A DNA stretch of 64,000 nucleotides from Amycolatopsis sp. CA-230715 (GCF_018736145.1 NZ_CP059997.1:5331501-5395500), one strand, 5' to 3'. Counted from the first letter of the stretch, positions 24,352 to 32,542 are shown. The notes: a model not told the origin generated them from the letters alone. Program-made: numbers and translations.

Positions 24352-24780
24352 GTGTCCGGCGCGCGCGAAGCATCACTGGCGAGTCGGCTCCGGATCGCGG
24401 TCGTGCGGCTCAACCGCAGGCTCCGAGCCCAGCGCACCACGGAAACCGTGTCACTGACCCAGGTTTCCGCACTGTCCACTTTGTACAAATGTGGTGCGCT
24501 CACGCCCGGCAGGCTGGCCGCGAAGGAGGGCGTCCAGCCCCCGTCGATGACCAGGGTCATCGCGGCGCTGGAAGAAATCGGGTACGTGGCGCGAAACCCG
24601 CACCCGACCGACGGCAGGCAGGCGATCGTGGAGATCACCGAAGCGGGCCTCGAATTCGTCCGCGAGGAGATTTCCGCGCGGGAAGCGTGGCTGGACCACC
24701 GGCTCGCCGAGCTGAGCGAGGAAGAGCGCGAAGTGCTGGCGAAGGCGGCGGATCTCATCGACAGGATGGCGGGGAACTAG
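24352..24780 (+). CDS. MarR family transcriptional regulator
   Basis: A 142-residue MarR protein. The winged helix is visible: LTQVSALSTLYKCGALTPGRLAAKEGVQPPSMTRVIAALEEIGYVAR (recognition helix SMTRVIAAL) followed by the wing HPTDGRQAIVEITEAG, and the dimerising helices at both ends. It corresponds to Rv0880 of M. tuberculosis in sequence type and gene order. The start is a GTG directly behind a TATGCT element. Likely autoregulated through the GGTGAAATTCACC palindrome; the MFS gene 41 bp downstream is the obvious second target, since many MarR proteins control exporters. Confidence 0.9.
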   Translation: MSGAREASLASRLRIAVVRLNRRLRAQRTTETVSLTQVSALSTLYKCGALTPGRLAAKEGVQPPSMTRVIAALEEIGYVARNPHPTDGRQAIVEITEAGLEFVREEISAREAWLDHRLAELSEEEREVLAKAADLIDRMAGN

Positions 24781-24821
24781 CGGGCCGAAAGCGGCCCGAT
24801 CCAGGGGGTGGCGACAAAACA

Positions 24822-26225
24822 GTGCCGACCAACGCGGGTAGCCGAGAACAGTCCGTCCCGAAGACCATCGCTACCCCGGATCCGGCACCGCCGCCAGGCG
24901 AGGACGCCGCCGCGCCGCCGCCGACCCCCGAGGAGCCGGGGAGACCGGAAAGCGGCAGCCGTTTCGCGATGTTCTCGTCGCTGCGCGTGCGCAACTACCG
25001 GTTGTTCTTCAGCGGCCAGGTCATCTCGAACATCGGCACCTGGATGCAGCGCATCGCCCAGGACTGGCTGGTGTTCAGCCTCAGCGGCAACAACCCGGTC
25101 GCGCTCGGTGTCGCGGTCGCGCTGCAGTTCACCCCGATCCTGCTGCTTTCGCTGTGGGCCGGGGTGCTCGCGGACCGCGTCGACAAGCGCAGGCTGCTGA
25201 TCCTCATCCAGAGCCTCACCTGCGTGCAGGCCGTCGCGCTCGGCCTGCTCGACATCACCGGCGCCGTCGAGCTGTGGCACGTCTACCTGCTGTGCTTCGC
25301 GCTCGGCACGTGCGCGGCGCTGGAAGTGCCGACGCGCCAGTCGTTCGTCGCCGAAATGGTCGGCCGAGACCAGGTCGCCAACGCGGTCGCGCTGAACTCC
25401 TCGATCTTCAACATGGCCAGGATCGTCGGGCCCGCCATCGCCGGGTTCGCGATCACCCTGGTCGGCACCGGCTGGCTGTTCCTGGCGAACGCGGCCAGCA
25501 CGATCGCGGTGATCACCGGGCTCGCGCTGATGAACCCCGACAAGCTGTTCCGCGGACCGGGGATCGCCCGCGCGAAAGGTCAGCTACGCGAAGGGCTCCG
25601 GTACGTGCGCGGCCGCTCGGACCTGATGACCGTGATGGTGCTGGTGTTCTTCGTCAGCACGTTCGGCATCACGTTCTTCACCTCGCTCGCGGTGGTCGCG
25701 GGCAACGTCTTCCACACCGCCGCCGACGGCTACGGCCTGCTGTCCACGATGCTCGCGATCGGGACGTTCACCGGCGCGCTGATGGCCGCGCGCCGCGGCG
25801 TGAAGGGCAGACCGAGGGTGCGCCTGCTGCTGGTGGCCGCTGGCGGGCTCGGCGTGCTGGAGTTCGCGACCGCGTTCATGCCGACCTACCTCGCCTTCGG
25901 GCTCGCGCTGATCCCGCTGGGCTACGCCACGATCACCTTCCTCAACACCGCGAACGCGATCGTGCAGACCGCGGTGAGCCCGGAGATGCGCGGCCGCGTG
26001 ATGGGCCTGTACGTGCTGGTCCTCGTCGGCGGCAACCCGATCGGCGGCCCGATGACCGGGTGGATGGCCGACGCCTTCGGCGGCCGTTCCCCGTTCATCA
26101 TCGGCGGCGCGCTGTCCGCCGTGGCGGCGCTGGTGTGCGCGGTGGTGCTGGTGCGGCGCGGCGGGGTGAGCCTCGGCCGGGTGCTGGTGCGCCGGGAGCC
26201 GAGGGTGGACGTCAGCTCTGGGTGA
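24822..26225 (+). CDS. MFS exporter (MFS_3/EntS-like)
   Basis: A 467-residue major facilitator with a 50-residue Pro-rich cytosolic N-terminus, then FSSLRVRNYRLFFSGQVISNIGTWMQRIAQDWLV, the hallmark start of the MFS_3 exporter group (includes the enterobactin exporter EntS), the loop motif AGVLADRVDKRRLL and about twelve helices ending with LGRVLVRREP. It probably exports a small molecule. The start is set at the GTG at 24822; an ATG at 24969 begins the conserved region and is the shorter alternative. It follows the MarR gene by 41 bp and is likely under its control. Its end overlaps the convergent next gene by 14 bp. Confidence 0.88.
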   Translation: MPTNAGSREQSVPKTIATPDPAPPPGEDAAAPPPTPEEPGRPESGSRFAMFSSLRVRNYRLFFSGQVISNIGTWMQRIAQDWLVFSLSGNNPVALGVAVALQFTPILLLSLWAGVLADRVDKRRLLILIQSLTCVQAVALGLLDITGAVELWHVYLLCFALGTCAALEVPTRQSFVAEMVGRDQVANAVALNSSIFNMARIVGPAIAGFAITLVGTGWLFLANAASTIAVITGLALMNPDKLFRGPGIARAKGQLREGLRYVRGRSDLMTVMVLVFFVSTFGITFFTSLAVVAGNVFHTAADGYGLLSTMLAIGTFTGALMAARRGVKGRPRVRLLLVAAGGLGVLEFATAFMPTYLAFGLALIPLGYATITFLNTANAIVQTAVSPEMRGRVMGLYVLVLVGGNPIGGPMTGWMADAFGGRSPFIIGGALSAVAALVCAVVLVRRGGVSLGRVLVRREPRVDVSSG

Positions 26226-27249
26226 GCGCGGGGACGACGCGCTCGACGAACGACTGGAACGCCGCCGTGGTCATCGCCTTGCCGGGGTTGGTGAAGGTGA
26301 CCGTGTCGGTGGTCTTCTCCGACAGCCGGACCGCGATGGTGTCGCCTTCGACGGAGGCGGGCAGCCCGGCGAGCTTGCCGGGGAAGGTGCGCGGCGTGAC
26401 GTCGAGCCGGTAGACGGCGTGCACACCGTTCACCACGCAGGTGCCTTCGAACTTGGCCTTCGCGGCCTGCGGTGACGTGTGGGCTTCCTTCGCCATCGCC
26501 GCGCAGAGCCGCCACGAGACGATCGGCCACGGCTGGCCGAGCACGCCGCTACCGGGGATCTCCTCGCGCGGCTGCGAGGAGATCGTGCCCTCGGCGGTGG
26601 CCGCCGGGAGCGCCGGGCCGGGCGCGGTGGTGGCCTTGATCAGTTCGTCGGCGAGCGCCACGGCCTGGCGGTCCATCGGCAGGTCCGCCCGGTTGATCGT
26701 GGCGCGCTGGTTGATGTTGACCGAAAGCTGCGGGCGCACGCCGCTGGTCTCGCTGTGCGGTCCGTCGGCGAGCCGCACGGCGACGGTGGCGCCGAGCCGG
26801 TCGGGGAGCCGCTGCAGCTGACCCTGCCGCTGCCCGACGGGAACCTGTTGCGCGCCTTCGGGCGGCGGTGAGGGCAGCGAGAGCTGGACGCGGATGTCGA
26901 GGCGGTCGGTGAGCACGTGGCAGCCGCCGGACCATTCGATCTCGCGCAGGCTCTTGGTGCCGAGCACGGTGTCCCACTGCTCCTGCGGCAGCGCCTCGCA
27001 CAGCGCGTTGCTGGCTGTCGGCTCGGGGAGCGCGGTGACCATCTCGCCGGTCGGCTTCGGCACGGGATGCGGGAGCTGGCCGTTCTGCGACGGCCACGAT
27101 TGCGGCAGCCCCGGCGGCGGCGACTGGTCGATGGTGCCGAGCCCGCGGGTCCAGAGGTAGCCGGCGGCGGTGCCGACGCAGGCGAACACGAGGAGCGCGC
27201 CGACGGTGATGGTGAGGGCGGTCGACCTCTTGATCAGCCGGGCGCTCAT
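26212..27249 (-). CDS. Membrane-anchored extracellular protein, hypothetical
   Basis: A 345-residue protein with one N-terminal helix (TALTITVGALLVFACVGTAAGYLW) and a Pro/Gln-rich spacer, then a large exported domain. Two Cys pairs are visible (ALCEALP with GGCHVL; WRLCAAMA with GTCVVNG), and the two halves share a DUF3558-like layout (Cys, about 40 residues, Gly-Cys), so the protein may be a duplicated DUF3558-type fold; this is a guess. GGGGAGGATT lies before the ATG. No function can be assigned. An IdeR-type iron box lies about 215 bp upstream, but it seems oriented for the other strand. Confidence 0.75.
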   Translation of the reverse strand: MSARLIKRSTALTITVGALLVFACVGTAAGYLWTRGLGTIDQSPPPGLPQSWPSQNGQLPHPVPKPTGEMVTALPEPTASNALCEALPQEQWDTVLGTKSLREIEWSGGCHVLTDRLDIRVQLSLPSPPPEGAQQVPVGQRQGQLQRLPDRLGATVAVRLADGPHSETSGVRPQLSVNINQRATINRADLPMDRQAVALADELIKATTAPGPALPAATAEGTISSQPREEIPGSGVLGQPWPIVSWRLCAAMAKEAHTSPQAAKAKFEGTCVVNGVHAVYRLDVTPRTFPGKLAGLPASVEGDTIAVRLSEKTTDTVTFTNPGKAMTTAAFQSFVERVVPALTQS

Positions 27250-27464
27250 CAGAATCCTCCCCTTTTTCCGTGGGTACGCGCTGGTGGGCCGCGTGGTACG
27301 TGCTCGCGGGTGCCGTGCGGGCGGCGCCGGTGCCGCCGTGCCGGGCCAGCCGAGGGGAAAACCTAGTCCGTCCGAAGGGCTGGCGGGGCGTGTTCTGCAA
27401 ATTACGCGCCTACGCCGGGTGAGTGAGACGTGGGTCTCCGTGAACTCCCCCTTGCCCCGGCGAC

Positions 27465-27483
27465 TCAGGTTAGGCTAACCTCA
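27465..27483. promoter_or_regulatory. IdeR/DtxR iron box, 17 of 19 to consensus
   Basis: TCAGGTTAGGCTAACCTCA matches the known mycobacterial/corynebacterial iron-box consensus TTAGGTTAGGCTAACCTAA at 17 of 19 positions. On the plus strand it covers TAACCT (27476-27481), a TANNNT -10 element 18 bp after TTGCCC (27452-27457), the normal arrangement for repression by iron-loaded IdeR. Confidence 0.8.
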
Positions 27484-27487
27484 TACA

Positions 27488-27580
27488 TGTCCGCTTCGTG
27501 GTGGGAGCGGCAGTCAGTTCGGGAACGGACGGGGTCCCGTCGCTGGAGCGATCCGGTGGCGGGACCCCGTTTCCCGTTAC
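27488..27580 (+). ncRNA. Candidate iron-repressed small RNA
   Basis: A transcript from the IdeR-controlled promoter would start near 27488. After about 40 bases it forms a stem of 11 perfect pairs (ACGGGGTCCCG at 27529-27539 with CGGGACCCCGT at 27560-27570) whose loop holds the small stem TCGC-TGGA-GCGA; three T residues follow. Mycobacteria have an IdeR-controlled sRNA, MrsI, so the class exists in relatives, but sequence similarity to it is not claimed. Start and end are estimates. Confidence 0.35.
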
Positions 27581-27594
27581 GGGGAGTGTGCACG

Positions 27595-27625
27595 AAAAAA
27601 GGGGCCCTCCGTAAGGGAGGACCCC
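27595..27625 (-). terminator. Intrinsic terminator of sodA
   Basis: Read on the minus strand, 22 bp past the sodA stop there is a stem of GGGG-mismatch-CCTCC pairing (27601-27625) followed by six T residues (27595-27600). This is a textbook Rho-independent terminator, rare in high-GC actinobacteria. Confidence 0.85.
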
Positions 27626-27647
27626 GATCTTCTCGCCGCTTGGACGA

Positions 27648-28271
27648 TCAGGACAGCAGCAGGCCGTTACCGCCCGAGCGGGCGTTCTCGAAGCGCTTGC
27701 TGATCTCGTCCCAGTTGAAGATGTTCCAGAGCGCCTTCACGTAGTCCGGCTTCACGTTCTTGTAGTCGAGGTAGAAGGCGTGCTCCCACACGTCGACCAG
27801 CAGGATCGGCACGGTCGGCAGGATCAGGTTGTTGTGGTGGTCCCGCAGCTGCTGGGTGATCAGCGTCTTGCCGATCGGGTCCCAGGACAGCGCGCCCCAG
27901 CCGTTCCCCTGGATCGTGGTGGACACCGCGGTGAACTGCGCCTTGAACTTGTCGAAGGAGCCGAACGCCTCGTCGATCGCCGCGGCAAGCTCGCCGGTCG
28001 GCTTGTCGCCGCCGTTGGGCGACAGGATCTTCCACCACACGACGTGGTTCGCGTGCCCGGCGAGGTTGAAGGCGAGGGTGGTTTCGAGGCCGACGATGGA
28101 TCCGAAGTCCTCGGCCTCGCGCGCGGCGGCCAGCTTCTCCAGCGTGTCGTTCGCGCCCTTGACGTAGGTCGCGTGGTGCTTGCTGTGGTGCAGCTCGTTG
28201 ATCTCACCCGAGATGTGCGGTGCGAGGGCGCCGTAGTCGTAGTCGAGATCGGGGAGCTCGTACAGGGCCAT
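27648..28271 (-). CDS. sodA: Fe/Mn superoxide dismutase
   Basis: A 207-residue cytosolic-type superoxide dismutase that converts superoxide to O2 and H2O2. All four metal ligands are present: His28, His76, Asp160 (LLVDVWEHAFYLDY) and His164. His145 is present at the position often used to separate Fe from Mn forms, but metal choice cannot be settled from sequence. There is no signal peptide, as for exported mycobacterial SodA, which also lacks one. A GGAGGG-like site precedes the ATG. A strong terminator follows. A candidate iron-repressed sRNA lies immediately downstream and a heme oxygenase upstream, so this is an iron/oxidative-stress neighbourhood. Confidence 0.97.
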   Translation of the reverse strand: MALYELPDLDYDYGALAPHISGEINELHHSKHHATYVKGANDTLEKLAAAREAEDFGSIVGLETTLAFNLAGHANHVVWWKILSPNGGDKPTGELAAAIDEAFGSFDKFKAQFTAVSTTIQGNGWGALSWDPIGKTLITQQLRDHHNNLILPTVPILLVDVWEHAFYLDYKNVKPDYVKALWNIFNWDEISKRFENARSGGNGLLLS

Positions 28272-28338
28272 TAGCCCTCCTTCTTCTGTGTATCGACGCT
28301 GTTGCTGCCGGGTCCGAACTTAGTAGCACTCGCCGTCG

Positions 28339-28360
28339 GGCGGCGACCTGGGGCGCCGCC
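28339..28360. terminator. Hairpin between hmuO and sodA
   Basis: Perfect 7-bp arms GGCGGCG/CGCCGCC with an 8-base loop, about 150 bp past the heme oxygenase stop and 70 bp upstream of sodA. It has no T-tract, so it is either a weak terminator or leader structure. Confidence 0.3.
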
Positions 28361-28506
28361 GTCTTCACAGGTGGAACCCCCTGCTGGCGGTACCCGGTGG
28401 TGCCCGGCCTGAAACCCAGCCTGCTCCCTCTACCTAGATCGAGGTCAACGTCGATGTGACGCGGGTCGCCGCGCGCAGTTCGCGGGCTAAACGTCGTCAG
28501 CTCGCC

Positions 28507-29187
28507 TCAGGCGGCGAGGTGGTCGTCCATGCGGTCGGCGAGCTCGGTGAAGACCGCGATGTTGCATTCGAACGCGGCGAGCGTCTCGTCGATGACCTTC
28601 GCGCGCTCGGCTTCGTCCCACGGCGCGGTGTCGAGGAGGCCGCGGTACCGGTCGCGGAACGCGGGCGCGCTCATCGGCAGGTCGAACCGGTAGAAGAGCG
28701 AGCCGGGACCGTCGATCCGGTAGTTCTTTTCCAGCAGCCGCCGGATGACCTGGCCGCCCGCGATGTCGCCGAGGTAGCGCGTGTAGTGGTGCGCGACGTA
28801 CCCGCCCGCCCAGTCGAAGGCGACCGAGCGGATCCGGTCGGCGTAGGCGCGCGTGGCGGGCAGCGGCTCGATCGTGGCCCGCCAATCGGGTCCGACGAGG
28901 AACTCGAGGTCGGCGTCGAGCGAGGGCATCCGCCGCAGCTCGTCGAACACGAACGCGCCGCCGACCTTGTCGCCGGTCATCGCCGTCGAAGCCTGCTCGA
29001 TGGCGCCGTAGATGTAGTGGTACTGGACCGCGAGCTGGGTGTACCCGGACAGCGTCAGCGCGCCGCCGAGCAGGGCGTCCATGTAGCGGGAGTGGTTCGC
29101 GCGATCGTGCACGCCGAGGGTCGAACGGCGCAGGACCGCGGAGAACGGAGCCTGGTCGAGCGGGGCTTCTGTGGTCGCAACCGGCAT
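28507..29187 (-). CDS. hmuO: Biliverdin-producing heme oxygenase
   Basis: A 226-residue heme oxygenase that opens heme to biliverdin, CO and iron, used by actinobacteria to mine heme iron. The proximal heme ligand is His27 in LRRSTLGVHDRANHSRYM, aligned with the HmuO ligand of Corynebacterium diphtheriae, and the distal helix YTRYLGDIAGGQVIRRLL has the flexible Gly-Asp...Gly-Gly pattern. I chose the ATG at 29187 (GGAGG 6 bases upstream); a longer GTG start at 29211 would sit inside the upstream palindrome. A perfect TetR-type dyad and an iron box lie in the promoter, so the gene is probably induced by iron shortage and by the TetR ligand. Confidence 0.93.
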   Translation of the reverse strand: MPVATTEAPLDQAPFSAVLRRSTLGVHDRANHSRYMDALLGGALTLSGYTQLAVQYHYIYGAIEQASTAMTGDKVGGAFVFDELRRMPSLDADLEFLVGPDWRATIEPLPATRAYADRIRSVAFDWAGGYVAHHYTRYLGDIAGGQVIRRLLEKNYRIDGPGSLFYRFDLPMSAPAFRDRYRGLLDTAPWDEAERAKVIDETLAAFECNIAVFTELADRMDDHLAA

Positions 29188-29202
29188 CGGACGCCTCCAT
29201 CG

Positions 29203-29221
29203 TTCTGACACGCTGTCAGAA
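29203..29221. promoter_or_regulatory. Perfect dyad TTCTGACA-CGC-TGTCAGAA, TetR operator candidate
   Basis: An 8-bp perfect inverted repeat with a 3-base centre lies between a -10-like TACCCT (plus coordinates 29224-29229) and the hmuO ribosome-binding site. The adjacent upstream TetR gene is the likely binder. Confidence 0.7.
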
Positions 29222-29239
29222 AGAGGGTAAGCGATCCCG

Positions 29240-29258
29240 GGCAGTTAGGCTACCCTAA
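29240..29258. promoter_or_regulatory. IdeR/DtxR iron box upstream of hmuO
   Basis: The 19-mer aligned on the consensus TTAGGTTAGGCTAACCTAA matches at 14 positions, including the core TTAGGCTA and CCTAA. It overlaps the last codons of the TetR gene and the expected -35 region of hmuO. DtxR control of hmuO is known in C. diphtheriae, which supports the call. Confidence 0.65.
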
Positions 29259-29873
29259 ATATCGTTCCGATAGGGTGGGAGTTTCCGCGCCGACCCCGCG
29301 CAGCACGAACCGGACGGCGGTGTCGATCACCGCGTCGAGCCGGTCGGCGGGGACGTCCACGACCTGCCTGCCGCCGATCGCCGACGAGATCATCCCGACC
29401 AGCGTGTCCGGATCCTCGTCGGCGAGCTGACCTGCGCGGATGCCGTCGACGATGATCACGCGCAGGCGCTCGCCGATCGGGTCCGCGTGCGCGGCGATCC
29501 GCTCGTACGCCGACGGCGCGAGCGCCGCGGCGAGCGTGCCACCCGGCGGGAGGTGGTACTCGGCGAGCGTGCGCAACTGCATCCGGACGAACGCGGCGAG
29601 CTGCGAGACCGGGTCGCCCGCGGCGGCCACCGCGTCTTCGAGCCGCTCGACGTACCGCGCCGACTCGGCCTCGACGAACGCGATGAGCAGGCTTTCGCGA
29701 TCGGGGAAGTGGTTGTAGATCGCGGTGCGCCCGACCCCGGCCGCGGCCGCGACCCCGGCGAGCGTCACCGCGTCGAACCCGCGCTCGTACAGCTGCGCGC
29801 GCAACGCGTCGAACACCTTCGCGCGGACTTGCTCGCGGTGTTCGGTCAACGAGCCGCCGATGATCTTCGGCAC
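29250..29873 (-). CDS. TetR regulator next to heme oxygenase
   Basis: A 207-residue TetR protein with a clear helix-turn-helix (REQVRAKVFDALRAQLYERGF, LAGVAAAAGVGRTAIYNHF, PDRESLLIAFVEAE). The GTG start at 29873 has AGGGAGGT about 5 bases upstream. The gene is 62 bp upstream of hmuO on the same strand, and the dyad in that gap is its probable operator. A heme- or tetrapyrrole-sensing role would fit but is inference. A long open frame runs upstream in the same phase, but it is antisense-like sequence opposite the next gene. Confidence 0.88.
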   Translation of the reverse strand: MPKIIGGSLTEHREQVRAKVFDALRAQLYERGFDAVTLAGVAAAAGVGRTAIYNHFPDRESLLIAFVEAESARYVERLEDAVAAAGDPVSQLAAFVRMQLRTLAEYHLPPGGTLAAALAPSAYERIAAHADPIGERLRVIIVDGIRAGQLADEDPDTLVGMISSAIGGRQVVDVPADRLDAVIDTAVRFVLRGVGAETPTLSERYLG

Positions 29874-29965
29874 CGCGCACCTCCCTCGACCTGGTGCGAC
29901 GATCGTGCCAGCGACCATGACCGGTGTCGAGGCGGGGCGCCTCAGTCGATTCCGAGGCGGGGCGA

Positions 29966-31465
29966 TCAGACGTCGAGCGGCCATTCGTGCACGGGGTGCC
30001 CGTTCGTGCTCAGGCGAAGGTAGGAACGAAGCATTTCCGACAGCGCGGTCTCGCGATCGAGCCCGCGTTTCTGGGCCCTGTTCACGGTTTCGCGCTGCCA
30101 CCACGATCCCGTGCGTCTGGTGAGGCACCGTCTTTCGATCACGCCGAGGTACCGCTCGCGCGCAGCGTCGGCGACGCCGGACTGCTGGAGCCCCTCGTGC
30201 GCGAGCGGCAGCAGCACGCGCAGCACCAGTTCGTCCGGCGGGATCCAGCCGATGCCGGGCCAGTACAGCTGCGCGTCGAACCCGTTCCGCGCGCCGGCGT
30301 AGAGGTTCTCCTCGGCGGCCTGGAACGACATCTGTGTCCACACAGGACGTTCCTGTTCGGCGAGCGCGCGCTGCGCGCCGTAGAAGAACGCGGCGTTCGC
30401 GACGATGTCGAGCACGGTCGGCCCGGCGGGGAGCACGCGGTTTTCCACGCGCAGGTGCGGTGTCCCGTCCACGACGTCGTAGACGGGCCGGTTCCACCGC
30501 CACACGGTGCCGTTGTGCAGCCGGAGTTCGGTGAGCTTCGGCGCCTGCCCTGATTCGAGCGCTTCGACCGGGTCCTCGGGATCGGTTTCCGGCAGCAGGC
30601 CGGGGAAGTAGCGGACGTTTTCCTCGAACAGGTCGAAGATCGAGGTGATCCACCGCTCGCCGAACCACACCCGCGGCCGGACGCCCTGGTTCTTCAGCTC
30701 CTCCGGCCTGGTGTCGGTGGCCTGCTGGAACAACGGGATCCTGGTTTCGTGCCAGAGCGCCTTGCCCAGCAGGAACGGCGAGTTCGCGCCGATCGCCACC
30801 TGCACACCGGCCAGGCACTGCGCCGCGTTCCAGTAGGCGGCGAACTCCTCCGGCGCGACCTGCAGGTGCAGTTGCACCGACGTGCAGGCCGCCTCGGGCA
30901 GGATCGACTCCGAGTAGCTGCGCAGGCGCTCGGGTTTCTGTTCCGGAAGTGCCGCGCCTTCCATCGAAAGCACGGAGTGTTCGCCGCGCGCGGCGAAGAT
31001 CTGGTCGTTCAGCAGCGCGTACCGAGCGTTGTTGGTCAACCACTTCTCGTCGAAATGGTCGTGCGTGAGCGTCGGCAGGATACCGATCAAGGCCAAAGTG
31101 GACGCTGACTTGGTCGCCGCGGTGCTCGCGCTGCCGAGGTAGGCCTCGAGATCATCTTCCAGCTCTCCCACCGATTCTCCGGCCAGCGGGCGCGGCGGGA
31201 CGTTGAGTTCGATGTTGTGCTGGCCGAGTTCGGTGGTGAAGGAAGGATCGTTCAACGCCTCCAGCACGGCCGTGTTCCGCATCGACGGCCGCATCGACGA
31301 GTCGACGAGGTTCAGTTCGACTTCGAGGCCGATGTGCTTGCGGGGAAAGGAAAAGCTGCCGTCCGAGAGCATGCGGGCGAGGGTGTCCAAGCACCGCTGG
31401 ACCTTGCGGCGGTAACGGCCACGGTCTCGCGGATCGAACGGGTCCGACGACAGGTCTTTACCCAT
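29966..31465 (-). CDS. Glutamate-cysteine ligase family protein (GCS2)
   Basis: A 499-residue ATP-grasp-like ligase of the GCS2 family. Family signs: HIGLEVELNLVD (the Glu-x-Glu that binds Mg-ATP), LGQHNIELNVPPRPL, SVQLHLQVAPEEFAAYWNAAQ, ANSPFLLGK and a Gln/Trp-rich C-terminal half. GCS2 enzymes join glutamate and cysteine or related amines. Actinobacteria make mycothiol, so the product may be gamma-glutamylcysteine for ergothioneine (EgtA-like) or an unrelated amide; no other egt gene is nearby. It stands alone, divergent from the TrmH gene. Confidence 0.85.
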   Translation of the reverse strand: MGKDLSSDPFDPRDRGRYRRKVQRCLDTLARMLSDGSFSFPRKHIGLEVELNLVDSSMRPSMRNTAVLEALNDPSFTTELGQHNIELNVPPRPLAGESVGELEDDLEAYLGSASTAATKSASTLALIGILPTLTHDHFDEKWLTNNARYALLNDQIFAARGEHSVLSMEGAALPEQKPERLRSYSESILPEAACTSVQLHLQVAPEEFAAYWNAAQCLAGVQVAIGANSPFLLGKALWHETRIPLFQQATDTRPEELKNQGVRPRVWFGERWITSIFDLFEENVRYFPGLLPETDPEDPVEALESGQAPKLTELRLHNGTVWRWNRPVYDVVDGTPHLRVENRVLPAGPTVLDIVANAAFFYGAQRALAEQERPVWTQMSFQAAEENLYAGARNGFDAQLYWPGIGWIPPDELVLRVLLPLAHEGLQQSGVADAARERYLGVIERRCLTRRTGSWWQRETVNRAQKRGLDRETALSEMLRSYLRLSTNGHPVHEWPLDV

Positions 31466-31703
31466 GGCGTGTCCCTGTTTCTTCCTCGGTCAAGGCTCCC
31501 CGATCGCCTCGGTGTTCAGCGGTTCAACGTTGCAACGGTCCGGCCGACAACCGTGACACAGCGGCGATGGCGCGGCTAGCGGCCAAACTGGTGCTCTCTG
31601 TCACCTCGGGTTAACAGACAGCAAAAAAGGGCCAAGAGCACCAGGGCTCCCACGACGTTCGGACCAGCCACGGCGGCGCGAGCGGGGGTGGGAGACTCTC
31701 CGG

Positions 31704-32504
31704 GTGGCCGAAAAGATCGTTGTCGACGACGAACGGGACCCGAGGCTCGACGATTTCCGGGACCTCTCGGCGGCCGACCGGCGCCCGGATCGCCCCGGTG
31801 GCCGTGGTTTCGTGATCGCGGAAGGCACCGTGGTCGTGCGAAGGCTGCTGCGATCCCGCTTTCCGCTGCGCGCTCTACTGGGAGTAGAGCGCCGGATCGC
31901 CGATCTGGAGCCGGATCTCACCGGATTCGACGTGCCCGCCTACGTCACGTCGGCGGAGACGATGGCGAACGTCGTCGGCTTCCACCTGAACCGAGGCGTG
32001 CTCGCGGTCGCCGATCGCGCGCCGCAGCCGCCGGTGCGGGAGATCGCCCGCGCGGCGAACGTACTCGCCGTGCTCGAAGGCGTCGGTGACCACGAGAACC
32101 TCGGCGCGCTGTTCCGCAACGCGGCCGCGCTCGGGATCGGCGGCGTGCTGCTCGGGCCGCGCTGTTCGGATCCGCTGTACCGGCGCAGTGTTCGCGTGTC
32201 GATGGGGCACGTGCTGCGAGTGCCCTTCGCCACACTCGACGCGTGGCCGTCGGGATTGGACCTGCTGCGCGAGGAGGGATTCCGGGTCGCCGCGCTCACC
32301 CCGCACGAGAGCGCGATGCCGTTGCGCGAACTCGGCGGCGGGCGCGTCGCGCTGCTGTTCGGTTCGGAAGGGCCCGGCCTCACCGAGGACGCACTGGGCG
32401 CGGCGGATGATCGGGTGCGCATCCCGATGTCGGGCGGGGTCGACTCGCTGAACGTCGCCACCGCCGCGGCGGTGGCCTTCTACGAACTCGCCGGACGTGG
32501 GTAA
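31704..32504 (+). CDS. TrmH/SpoU family RNA 2'-O-methyltransferase
   Basis: A 266-residue SPOUT methylase with an N-terminal substrate-binding domain (GRGFVIAEGTVVVRRLL) and the three knot motifs: NLGALFRNAAALGIGGVLL (I), ALLFGSEGPGL (II) and RIPMSGGVDSLNVATAAAVAFYEL (III). It methylates a ribose in rRNA or tRNA with S-adenosylmethionine; which base is unknown. It corresponds to Rv0881. The start is a GTG at 31704. The next gene begins 38 bp downstream on the same strand. Confidence 0.92.
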   Translation: MAEKIVVDDERDPRLDDFRDLSAADRRPDRPGGRGFVIAEGTVVVRRLLRSRFPLRALLGVERRIADLEPDLTGFDVPAYVTSAETMANVVGFHLNRGVLAVADRAPQPPVREIARAANVLAVLEGVGDHENLGALFRNAAALGIGGVLLGPRCSDPLYRRSVRVSMGHVLRVPFATLDAWPSGLDLLREEGFRVAALTPHESAMPLRELGGGRVALLFGSEGPGLTEDALGAADDRVRIPMSGGVDSLNVATAAAVAFYELAGRG

Positions 32505-32542
32505 GTTTGGCCGCGATCGTCGGAACCGAGGAGGGCGCACGG

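Larger units (their letters stand above)
27250..27647. other. 398-bp gap holding iron box, candidate sRNA and terminator
   Basis: There is no credible protein gene here. Going left to right: promoter region for the anchored protein on the minus strand, a near-consensus IdeR/DtxR box over a plus-strand promoter, a long hairpin, and the sodA terminator. A short open frame across 27487-27744 runs through both hairpins and antisense to sodA and is not credible. Confidence 0.6.

Noticed and set aside
24341..24352. ATG at 24341 as start of the MarR gene
   Set aside because: It is out of frame with the MarR sequence and forms part of the -10 element.
27487..27744. Short ORF directly behind the iron box
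   Set aside because: It runs through two hairpins and antisense into sodA, has no ribosome-binding site and a basic low-complexity product; a non-coding RNA fits better.
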